A stretch of DNA of 64,000 nt. Origin: Microstegium vimineum (Eukaryota > Streptophyta > Magnoliopsida > Poales > Poaceae). A program made the translations under genes and the position numbers. Below, piece by piece: positions 45,368 through 55,408 of this stretch. The stretch lies in contig CM039130.1 of NCBI GenBank assembly GCA_022036555.1, positions 9,517,964 through 9,581,963 of the forward strand, written 5' to 3'. Under the pieces are notes generated by a model. That model saw only the letters and a program-made list of their open reading frames with translations, was not told where the DNA came from and ran no database searches. Position 1 is the first letter of the stretch, and the number at the start of each line of letters is the position of its first letter.

Positions 45368-45636
45368 CTAGGGGTCGACGTCCATCTTGTCTGTGGCTTC
45401 GATCGCCGCCACCAACTCCTCGCCGCGCACCTCAGCCATGGCATTCTCGTAGTAGTCTACCTCACACTGGTACGCCACCTTGAGGTCGGAAGTGACTGTG
45501 ATGACGCCGTGCGGCCCCGGCATCTTAAGCTTGAGGTAAGTGTAGTTGGGGACGGCCATGAACTTCGTGTAGCACGGCCTCCCCAGCACCGCGTGGTAAG
45601 TCCCGTGGTTTGTTCGTTGGACACGGTACACTAGTA
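45368..45636 (-). pseudogene. Tat protease fragment
   Basis: Reads GTYHAVLGRPCYTKFMAVPNY and LKLKMPGPHGVITV, the same block as 22090-22200 of the complete element, and ends in MDVDP with a TAG. Upstream (to the right) it is cut after about 10 residues by the hAT element region. No reverse transcriptase or integrase lies between it and the antisense gene, so the element either lost them or was a gag-protease-only derivative. Confidence 0.85.
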
Positions 45637-45889
45637 GATGTAGCTAAAATTGATAATTTGATACTAATTCAAAGTGCTCAAAGTCAAAGATACATAAAAT
45701 TAAGATAACAAGGATGAAAAAGTACCAAATACAAGGAGCCTTCCATCTTTAAGAATTCACACCACTTGAACCAATACCACTTGAACCGCCAAGTGCAATA
45801 CCACATAATTTTAAATGTCAAACACTTTATCAATAATCAAGATAAAAAGCAAAAAGTAAAAGTACTAAAACAATACGCACCTCGGGACG

Positions 45890-48324
45890 TTGCGTGGCAA
45901 GTTTGTCTTATGATTTCTTAAGCCTTGAAAGCGCTTGAAAAAAATTTCATCTTCAATGGATGCAAACAAATCCCGCTAAATATAACATATCATGCTATTA
46001 TTCATCCAATTATCATTCATTTTATTTCTCCTGTCGTTCTTGATAATATTCATAGCAGAGAAGGCTCTTTCAACTGTTGTTGTTGCCACGGGCAATATCA
46101 ATGCAAGCTCAATGAGGCGATACACCAAAGGGAAATGTGTATGTCTATCAGTTTCAACCATTTTCTCAGCAAGGCTACCAAGATCAATATAAGTGCTAAA
46201 ATCTTTATCATGTCTGACTTCATCCATGAAATTCTCAAGTTTAGTTCTTAGCTTCACACAGTCATAATCACTAAAGTCAGCATAATAAATCTTAGCAAGC
46301 TCAACTAATGTCTCTATCTCAAAGTTGGCAAACTCATTTGTTGGATCAAGACAAGCAACACATCTTAATAGTTGAGTTAATCTTTCTGGAAATCGATTGT
46401 TTAACTCACAAATTACTTGATCAAGGACAACATTGAAAATCCCATGATGAATATGATGGTAGTAGGTCACATATTTGGCTCCATGACATTTTGAACAACC
46501 TCTCATTGGTATCATATCTTCCATTTTAGGAATGTCTATTTTATGTTTGGCAGCAAAGGTTTTTGTCTCCTCAAAAAGATTATCCCAACCATTTTCCCTC
46601 ATGGCATTTATATTCCTCAACACTGAACCAATCAATCCTATTGCACGAACAATGTTTTGATTTTTCTTTTGCAAACATTGTGATAGGTCTTGAGTTATCC
46701 CCAATACTCTAATCATCAGAGGCAATACGAACGCAAATTGAAATGACTCCATTTTTTCTATCAATCCAGATGCTAGAGTTTTCTTTTCCCCATCAGCTCC
46801 ATCATCACTAATATTCTCTAACACTTCAAGCATAGATTCCCACATGAGCATAAGACGCACTAATGTTTTGTGATGTGTACCACATCGTGTATCACCAGGC
46901 CTAGCAAGACTAGTTTCTTGGTTTTTCCCTCTCCCAGGAGATAGTTCACCACTATCTAATTGCTGAACAAGAGTATCATGGTGTTTTTGGAGAAGGTGAT
47001 CTTTTCTCTTGCAAGATGCACTAACATTATTGACAACAGAAGTGACATAATTAAAGAAATAATCGGTTGAAGGACAACATCTAGCTACAACAACTACCGC
47101 AAGCTATAATTGATGAGCAAAATAGTGGATGTAAAAAAGCAAAGAGGTTTTCATTCAATACCAGCCTTTGCAATCCATGGAACTGCCCTCTCATGTTTGA
47201 AGCTCCATCGTATCCTTGTCCTCTAACCTTGGCTATAGATAACTCGTATCTTGCAAGCATAGAAACCAAATCTTCCTTCAGTGAAGATGATGTGGTGTCA
47301 GAAACATGTTGTAGGCCAAGGAACCTCTCAATCACACTTCCTTTATCATTAACAAACCTATTAAATAAAAAGAAACATAGTGTTAATTAGAACATAGAAG
47401 CAACAAAACACAACAAATAAAATACACAAATAGATGATATATACCTCACAACCAACAGCCATTTGTTCCTTAATTGATGCATCACGAGCCTCATCAACAA
47501 GCACCGCAAACCAACGATCTCCAATTTCAATCTTAATTAATTCACTTGTCTCCTCTGCACAAGCCCTTACCAAATCTTTTTGAACTATTGAAGAACTCAT
47601 TTGATTATTCCCTGGAGCATTCTCAGCTGTCACAAGTGCAGCCTTAGGATCCTTCTTTCTATACCAATGAAGCATCTCCAAAAAGTTTCCTTTATTCTTG
47701 GATGTTTTAGACTCATCATGCCCACGAAATGCTAGAGCTTCCAAAAGAATAAATCTAGCAATGCCTAAGATTATAGTTAAATGAGCTTTATATGCCTCCT
47801 CTTCAGCTGCAGTTGTTACTGCCCAAACATGTTCTACACTTTGCCTTTGATTTTTAAAATCAAATGCTCGTTTTCTTGTTGTACTATGATAGCCATCAAT
47901 TGATTGAGAATGCTTCAGCAAAGAACTCTTTCCCTTTTCCAATTTTTAAACCCTACTTTGGTGAATGCATCTTTCTCAAAATTGCTTGTTGGTGGTGGCT
48001 TAAAGAGGTAGCAATAAAAGTAATAGGCTGCATCCTTGGCAGGACTGTATTCTAACCAATCAAATTGAGTAAACCATGATTAAACAAAATCTCTAGTTTG
48101 AGTTTTACTCGATGTTCTTTCATACTCACAATTTGGTTGATATGGACCCATCTGAATATATGCCCTCCTAGCATCATCCCTAATATCATGGTGAAATTCA
48201 TCAATTGGCTTTCTAAGACCTGGATCAACAACTATATCATTCATATCAAGCTCAATGCAGGGTCTTTTTTGCTCAACCCGAGTCTCTTGAGTACAAACAT
48301 CTTTCTTAGCAAAATATTTTTCCA
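45890..48324 (-). pseudogene. hAT transposase (TTF-type zinc finger, DUF4371, dimerisation domain)
   Basis: Start MEKYFAKKDVC at 48324. A TTF-type zinc finger region (WLEYSPAKDAAYYFYC, FTKVGFKNWKKGKSSL) spans about 48060-47930, after an in-frame TAA near 48080. The DUF4371-like part (47942-47445) includes GDRWFAVLVDEARDAS. A GT...AG intron at 47444-47358 leads into FVNDKGSVIERFLGLQHVS. A frameshift near 47120 precedes the C-terminal half (46860-45976), which ends with LPVATTTVERAFSAMNIIK, the hAT dimerisation motif. A stop after ICYI interrupts the last residues. It would cut and paste its own element; this copy is inactive. Confidence 0.88.
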
Positions 48325-48429
48325 TTCTACAAAATAAAACCAATCAATTTTGGATATCTCACTGACTGATTTGGATTTGATGAAATTAATAATGAAAAGA
48401 ACAAGTTTAAAAGAGGACGAAAAGAGGGG

Positions 48430-48985
48430 ATAAGTCTCACTGTCACAGACTCACACTGAAGCTGGCCGGGGGGGGCTGTGCGACGGCCGACCGCCGACGG
48501 GCGAGTGGGTGACGGCCGACCGGCTAGCAGGCTGGGCTGCGGCCTGCGGCGGCCGGCTGGGGCTCGCTGGCTCGTGGCCCGGGGGGGCTTCCCCGCTCGG
48601 CTGCTCCCGCTGTGGCGCTGTCTGACGATGCATAGAGAGTCGGAGATGGAGCAGAGGGGAGAAGGGTCGGAGGCTGGAGCACGGAGGCTGGAACAGGAGG
48701 GAGCGAGGAGCGGCGCTGTCGGCGTCCAGCTTCACTCCTTGCCCGTGCGTGGGGGCTGAGAAGGCAAGAAGCGAGCGGCGGCTGGGTCTGGCAACGAGTC
48801 GTGGAGAGGAGAGGCGGTGGCGGCACTTCGCGAGAAGAGGAGCGAGTCTGCGTTTTTTTTGGCAGCCATGCTGGTGGGCTGGGATGCTGGGTTGGGCTGC
48901 CTGAGAGTCGCTGTTAAAAATTTTTGGAGCCCACGTGGGGGGCTGCAGCCCCCCCCCCCCCAGTCCCCCATGCACGTCCGCCAAT
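48430..48985 (-). other. GC-rich 5' subterminal part of the hAT element
   Basis: Highly G/C-rich with overlapping open frames on both strands, none with a domain, between the transposase start and the probable terminus. Homopolymer runs of C/G occur near 48470 and 48950-48960. Likely leader and promoter DNA. A small inverted pair (TGCCCTTAAGGC / GCCTTTAAGGGCA) flanks 48985-49060 just outside. Confidence 0.35.
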
Positions 48986-49228
48986 GCCCTTAAGGCGGGC
49001 ATGTGCTCGATACGTCTCAATGCGAATCTATAGGATCAGGGCATGTGCCTTTAAGGGCATAATAATTTTACTTTCTCTCACCACACGTGCATAAATGATT
49101 CTACCGCCTCCAAGATAGATAGACATATACACACCATCATGTACAATTGGGTCCATCAGTCAGTTAGCAAGGTAGGGTAAACGACTACACATGTGTTTCT
49201 CTGGATTACGACACAAGATAAGCACAGT
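48986..49228. other. Flank between hAT and CACTA elements
   Basis: No gene seen. It ends with TCA at 49229-49231, the left target duplication of the CACTA element. Confidence 0.35.
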
Positions 49229-49231
49229 TCA

Positions 49232-49440
49232 CACTACTCCAGAACAGCATAACAGTGGCGCTTCAAAACCCCCTTCAGTGGCGGTTTTTGAACCGCCACA
49301 ACCAACTTGACAGTGATGAGCTCATCACATCACTGCCGGTTATGCCAAACCGGCAGTGATGGCTCAAGCATCACTGCCGGTGTCACCAACCGACAGTGAA
49401 GGTAGGCATATCACTGTCGGATTTATATGAACCGATAGTG
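49232..49440. repeat. CACTA left subterminal repeats
   Basis: About eight copies of CACTGCCGGTT and variants (CACTGTCGG, CGGCAGTGATG) arranged as inverted pairs, starting with a CAGTGGCG form near the terminus. Such arrays are where the element-encoded DNA-binding protein attaches in En/Spm. Confidence 0.8.
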
Positions 49441-49676
49441 ATATTATTTTTACAATTTGCATTTTATTAATTGTTTTATTTTCATTGGAGTTTAGGGTTT
49501 AGGGTTTATGGTAGAGGTGGTGGGGTGGGAGGTCGTGGAGGTGTTTGCTTTCGAACCATTTGATATCGATGTGAATTGAAGGTGGTTGTGGACCAGCGAC
49601 AATACAAACCCATCACACATTTATAATAATTACAAAACATCCAAACAAAACTTAAATTACTGAATTAATTGTCACA
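49441..49676. other. 3' untranslated part of the CACTA second gene
   Basis: AT-rich DNA with a doubled TTTAGGGTTTAGGG telomere-like phrase near 49490-49507. No ORF. Confidence 0.4.
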
Positions 49677-52600
49677 TTACAATAGCTTTTCGAGACGGTC
49701 TTTTCCGTAGTTCTTCTTGAAGTTTTTACTCTTCACTATGGCTAAAGATCCTTCCCTGAATACTATCTCGTCCAAAATAAGAGCCGCTAGTTCCTCTTGA
49801 AATCCTTTTATCTCAAAATCTAGCAACCTGTTGTGGTTATGTTCTTTGCGTTGTAAATTGATACAAGATGATATTGAGATGCACATACGTAAGAAAAAAC
49901 AATAGAATTAAAATGAGACGCATACGTATCATAGAATCTCCAATTCCTAGTTTTCTGCCAAAGTAGCAAAGCATTGCCCACATCACATAGAATCCGCATT
50001 CGTTGTTCCCCATTGGTTGATCTAGGGTCCTGACCCCCTTCATATACTCCACTTTGAATGGGGCTCTCCATTTCTTTTGCATCATGGGCTCTACATTTCT
50101 CTAATCAGGTAACGCTTTCATTCTATGTGACAATGTAAATGAAGTGTGAAGGCTAAGGACATTAATTACAATATCATATGTGATTGAAAAGTGTTGTGAT
50201 ATTGGGTTCACTTACTTATTTAGCACTGTGACTAGGGGGTCGAGAAGAGAAAGTGGCTTCTTCCTTGAGTCCCACACCTCGATAGTTGAATCTTTAAGAC
50301 CTATATCTACGAGGACGTAATGGTTGCTGCAATCACAAAGTCCATGTTATTGAATGACATATCAAGAAAAAAACACTTAAGTAAGGGTCAAGAACACATA
50401 CTCGCAGTTGTAGGTTAGCAGTGCATTTGATTTCTGGTATTGGAACATTCTTTCAAACTCAATCTTCAAACTTTATGATACATAGGGATCTGTGAGACCG
50501 GCTTTGCATGTTGTCTCATTTATAAAGATTGGGTCCAAGAAGTCAAAATTGCTCTTTTGTTGTTTAAGGCAAAATTTTGTCATACTCCTGCAAAATAAAC
50601 ATGTATATATTCAAGTGCAGATCACGTAGTTTATTATAACGTTGTTAGGGTATGGTACTTACAGAGTCCATAACATCATAATCTGCGCATCCAGCGAGCG
50701 TCGGTGAAAGAGTTGAAAGAGGTCTTCATAATAAATAGTATACACAACTTCTTCGGGATGATTAAAAATCAGACAGGAAGGGATGCATACTTCAAAGGTT
50801 GTTATCTTGTCTTTGCTGTTGTTACTATCTATGATGTAATAATCATGCAACTATCGCATGTTTGTTGGCAAATCTCTATACTCTTGTTGGCTGGCGACCA
50901 TAGGCTTGCCTAGTTCAAACTTGTATACAACCATGGCTTTTTGAAATTCGGTTTTTCTGTAATAGATATCTTTGGCCTCCTCCATGCTTATGTTCATGTT
51001 CATGGACAAGTTCTGTATCTATAGCAAATCGGCGGTGTGTTTTTCTCTAGCTCTTTCTTGATTACCCTTATTTTTGCTTTGCCTTTTAAATTGGCTTTGT
51101 GATAAGTGCTCAGGTATATAAGCCAATCGTTCAAACAAGGCAAGTTGGGTGACCTTTTCTGCAATCTGAGCTCGTAGAGTATCGTCCTTAGTCGGCGCTG
51201 GCTTCCACCTTTTACTTGTCTCCTTGGGAGCTTTACCAACCGAAGCTGATGACCTCTTTTGTTGGGAAGTCGAACCTGATCTAGCGCTAGATGGTCGAGA
51301 TCCCAGTCCTGAGGACTTTGAAGCTGGTGGAGGAGGAAGAGAAGTCTTCTCCTTTGGTGGTGGAGAAGGAGTCTTCTCCTTTGGCGGTGGAGAAGAAGTC
51401 TTCTCCTTTGACGGTGGAGGAGGAGTCTTCTCCTTTGACAGTGGATCTTGACGAGGAGAGAAACCTCTTGGCGGAGGCGACCAGGATGATTCACTGTCAT
51501 CCTCATCATCCAAAGATGGCTGCTCATCTAGCTTGATGAAGCATTTGCGCCAGGCGATATGAGTGCCCAAGTTGTGAACTAGACGCGGCCTATCTTCCTC
51601 CACTGGGAAATCAATATGTATCTTATTGTACTTCTTGTCCAAGATCTTATCAATGATGACCCTGGCATACTCGAGTGGCACTGGCTTGCCATGAATGATG
51701 TTCTTTCCTCTAGGAAATGCTTGTACGACCTCCACCTTGTCTTTGGTTCACTTCTGACGAATGTACAACCTGACACTTCATAGGTTCTTTAATGTCGTCC
51801 ACCGGATGAGGAGCATTGACCTCTTCGTCGTCGGGCATAGGGGTTGAGCCACAGCTACTGCGGCCCTTGGCGGGCACTGGGCTATTCAAAGTCAGGACTG
51901 CCTGCGGTTGACTCGAACACATGGTTTGCATAGCGCTCATAACTCGTGCATCGACTTGAGCAGCTATCCGTGCTTCCATGCTCTGTTCGATCTCCTGTCG
52001 CATCCTTTGGAACTCTTCTTCTCTTTGCGTTCTAGCCCTCGCCCAGCTCCTATATGAAGCGGATTCACCTTCAAATGCTTTCTCCCAAGGAACTACCCTG
52101 GCTCCTCTAGTGCGACCGGGGTGCTCCTTGTTTCCAAGTGCTTGCGTGAGCACGTCATTTTCTCTATCAGACTTGCAGGCCCCTCTATGCACTTCCTCAG
52201 TGATCGTGGAAATCTTCTGGAGGAGATCGGTGACGGGTTCAGCGCTGGCGGAAAGGCTCCTGTCAGCATTGTATTTTGCCCCCCTTGCGAGTAGGTAGTT
52301 CACTGATCTGGGTTGTCAATCGCTTGTATGAGGCATAACGCCGCTCCGCTCTAGTTGATCGACTCGGGCTTCCCATTCTGAAATCTTCCTTACATACCCA
52401 CGCGATCCTAGGCGGTGAGGATTATTTGCCTTAAGTGAGTTTGCTTTATTTCTTTCGCTTGATGCCTTGGCCTCTTCGGATAGCTTGTAAGCCTTGAACT
52501 CCTCCTAGAAGCCCCTCTGCTTGCTAAGTTCACCTCCCGAAAAATTCAGTTCTTTGTCCTCCTTGATTAGCTTGTGCAACTTTCCCTTGAAATTCTTGAA

Positions 52601-53208
52601 GGAGCGACCCATGATTTCCTTGGCCTTCTTCTTGACTGTCACCTCATCACAATCATTAGGGAAAGTGAAATACCCTCTGAGCTTGTTCCAAACTAGTTCC
52701 TTCTCACTTTCTGGAACCCTCGACGGGTCTTGCTCACTGTCATTCCACTTCCTGTATTTGATTGGGATGAAGTCTCTTACAAGTGCCCCGATGATACTCT
52801 TGTATGGGCCTAATGCTTTAATAGGCTCCACCGGCTCCCCTACTTGGTCGAACTGAGAGATGTGCCAGTGTCTACTTGTCTGAGGGAGCTTTGTTAAACC
52901 ACGCTTAGTCCTGCTGGTACCCTCACCAGTACTTGAACCTTCCGGCGGAACCTGCTTCAAAATTTGTAAATAAGTCCCCATCAAACTTTTCTGGCTAGCT
53001 CTACTGTGTTTTTAGGTATGACCTAAGTTATTACCTCGTCTCCTTGGTCTAGGTCTAGCATATGGCTAGGGCTCCATCTTGGATCCCCTTGCTGGTTGTC
53101 ATCATCTCCTTGGTCACTGCCACCGCCACCACTAGTTGGATCATGTGGCGCTTCAGTCACAGTGCGACGGGTGGTGAATCGACGCTTAATTGTCATGTTT
53201 CTGGACAT
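49677..53208 (-). pseudogene. CACTA second gene: Transposase_24-like region with C-terminal Ulp1 (C48) protease
   Basis: Start MSRNMTIKRRFTTRR at 53208, followed by a likely intron near 53025. The N-terminal half (52984-51720) has VGEPVEPIKALGPYKSI and a basic Lys-rich region, resembling the plant En/Spm Transposase_24 family. A stop lies near 52505 and the frame changes near 52310. The middle (51735-51019) holds Pro-rich tandem repeats (PPSKEKTSSPPPKEKT). The C-terminal part shows a Ulp1 peptidase: His in NHYVLVDIG (codon 50320-50322), Asp in VWDSRKK (50269-50271), Gln and Cys in QPMGNNECGFYVMW (50017-50019, 49996-49998). A 115-nt intron with GTAAGT donor (50215-50101) separates the two blocks. 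Stop TAA 49677-49679. Confidence 0.75.
51340..51450 (-). repeat. Tandem Pro-Lys-Glu coding repeats
   Basis: About four 24- to 30-nt units encode variants of PPPSKEKTS within the CACTA second gene. They form a flexible linker between the DNA-binding-type region and the protease domain. The opposite strand is also open for the same reason but is not a gene. Confidence 0.7.
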
Positions 53209-53269
53209 GCATTTCGATTATTGGTATTATCTCATAGGTAGATAGATAGACTCAACCATTTCATTTAGC

Positions 53270-54312
53270 TATACCTAAGTCATGCTATACAAGTATATAT
53301 ATAAGTCATAAGTGATATGGGGGTTTAGAAGCTATCTCTCTATAGATATACAAGCATAAGTGAATCATAAGAAAATCAATATATACAAGCATAAGTGAAT
53401 CATATATACAAGCATAGGATGATGACATATATATAGAATAGGAAATTTGCCATGTATCTATAAGTATAGGATGATGACATATATACAAGCATCTATCTCT
53501 CTAAAGCCATGTATATATGATATAAAATGTGCCAAGGCATGCTATACATAAGCCATGTTATACATCTCTCTAAAGCCATATATATATGATATGAAATTTG
53601 CCATCTATCTATAAGTCATGCTATACATCTATCTCTCTATCTCTCTCTCTCTAATCTCTATCTATTTCTCTAAAGCCATGTATATATATGATATGAAATT
53701 TGCCATCTATCTATAAGGCATGCTATACATCTATCTCTCTATCTCTCTCTAATCTCTATCTACATCTCTAAAGCCATGTATATATGATATGAAATTTGCC
53801 ATCTATCTATAATTACTATACATCTATCTATCTCTCTAATCTCTATCTCTCTATATCTCTCTATCTCTATATCTCTATATCTTCAAGGAGTTTACAAGCA
53901 TCAATATCAATCATGTTATCCATATGAATCATGTTATCAATATGAATCAATATGTGACATGTATATATGAATCAATATGTGCCATGTATATATATAAGCC
54001 TTTGAATCAAGCCTTTGACATATATAAATCCTTTAACATAACATGAATTAATATGAATCGTGCTATCTCTCTCTAACTACCTATTGATTCTATCTATCTA
54101 TCTCTATCTTTCCCTCTAACTACCTACCTATCTATCTATCTATATCTCTCTCTATCTCTCTATCTCTCTATCTCCCTCTCTTTATGTATCTATCTATCTA
54201 CTATCTATCATATCTAGCATGAAGAGATAGAGACAGACAAGCTCTCTATCTCCCTCTCTATCAAGACAAGCTCTCTTTATCTATCTCTCTATCTCCCTCT
54301 CTCTATCTATCA
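53270..54312. repeat. Compound TCTA/TCTC microsatellite region
   Basis: One kilobase of short repeats such as ATCTATCTCTCTATCTC and TATATATGATATGAAATTTG. A longer phrase (CTCTAAAGCCATGTATATATG with GAAATTTGCCATCTATC) recurs about four times between 53500 and 53815. It lies inside the CACTA element between the internal promoter (54775) and the start of the second gene (53208), where a leader intron would be expected. Confidence 0.85.
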
Positions 54313-54774
54313 TGAAGAGTGATTGCTATAGTTTCCTCCCTTTCCCTCCTTCGTTCCCTCTATCTCCATGTCCAACAAGACACTCCCACCTAGGCATTTC
54401 ATCGAACACCTCTAGTGCATGCAAATGGAGCTCACCGCGTGGAGAGGATTTGGATGGATTCCGCACTCCTGCAGCATCGTAGATGTAGGTCCTACCGGCA
54501 GCTATGCTCATGCGGCGTGGAGGTTGAAGAGGCTATGGCCGCCGGCGAAGTCGTGGCATGGCGGGTTGTGGCGGTCGGCGACATCGTGGGCGGCGAGAGT
54601 CAAAGCAGCACTGTCGTGGTGTGGCGTGGTCTGGCGTGGAGCGGCACCGTCTGGCATGGAGCAGCGTCGGCGGCGTGGAGCGGCGTCGAGTGCGTGAGTT
54701 GACAGCATCGAGTGCGTGGAGAGCTGTCTTGTGCAACTGGCGCAAGTCTGAAATTTTCGGACCGCGCCCTTTCC

Positions 54775-54781
54775 TTATATA
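54775..54781 (-). promoter_or_regulatory. Internal TATA box, probable promoter of the CACTA second gene
   Basis: CTATATAAGG on the minus strand lies immediately downstream of the internal repeat cluster 54787-54948. The module mirrors the right end, where the repeats are followed by TATAAATA (59192-59199) before the TNP2 gene. Distance to the ATG at 53208 is 1.57 kb, mostly microsatellite, so a leader intron must be assumed. Confidence 0.5.
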
Positions 54782-54786
54782 GTCGG

Positions 54787-54948
54787 CCTCATTACTGCCG
54801 GTTTGTAAATAGAACCGGCAGTGATGAGTAACATCACTGCCGGTTTTTTGAACTGGCAGTGATAGTGGGGGCATCACTGCCGGTTGGTTAGTAGAACCGG
54901 CAGTGATAGTGGGGCATCACTGCCGGTTTCTTACAAACCGGTAGTGAT
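54787..54948. repeat. Internal cluster of CACTA subterminal motifs
   Basis: Eight motifs form four inverted pairs, each pair CACTGCCGGTT...AACCGGCAGTG or near variant. The motif equals that of both ends. It lies 4.5 kb from the right end and 5.3 kb from the left, where such arrays are not normally expected. No CACTA terminus sits beside it. Confidence 0.85.
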
Positions 54949-55408
54949 ATGGCAATTTTTACATATTTGCCTTCTGTCTTAGAATACAAATTACTCCTGA
55001 TTTTTTACTAGAACTTGAAAAATTCCAAACATAGAAGTTGCATAATTTTTCATGCCCTACAACTTTTGCTAAAGGAGCATATTCAAATTCTTTTTAGTTT
55101 TTGAATTCCATTTTGAATTTGAATAAGGGTTTAAAATTCAATTACCCCCTTTCTAATTACTCCAAAAATTTGAATAAGACTTGAAAATCTTCTAAAATAG
55201 CTTTTGCTAGTTTTGAGAAGCTCTACATTATTGCTTATACACTCAAGGTCTAATTATTTTTAGTTTTTGAATTCCATTTTGACATAGCATACACAATCAA
55301 CAACGTGGTAGAACTCATCAATCTCTACAACTCCATATGATCTCAAATTACTAAAACAACATTTCATTAAGTTTTACATAGTTTATGATACTCTAACTAT
55401 TCACGGAA

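Larger units (their letters stand above)
45640..48985 (-). mobile_element. hAT DNA transposon, right end visible
   Basis: The coding part (45890-48324) is a hAT transposase. On the minus strand the probable 5' end near 48985 reads TTGGCGGACGTGCATGGGGG followed by G- and C-runs, the style of terminus I associate with this hAT group. The left end at about 45640 abuts the protease fragment directly and no matching inverted repeat or 8-bp duplication is visible, so that end is probably truncated. Confidence 0.6.

Noticed and set aside
48451..49020. 189-codon minus-strand frame upstream of the hAT transposase
   Set aside because: Pro/Ser/Arg-rich, overlapping open frames on both strands, crosses the probable element terminus. 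Compositional.
53270..54312. CRISPR-like or satellite array
   Set aside because: Spacing is irregular and units are simple TCTA/TCTC repeats; this is a plant microsatellite field.
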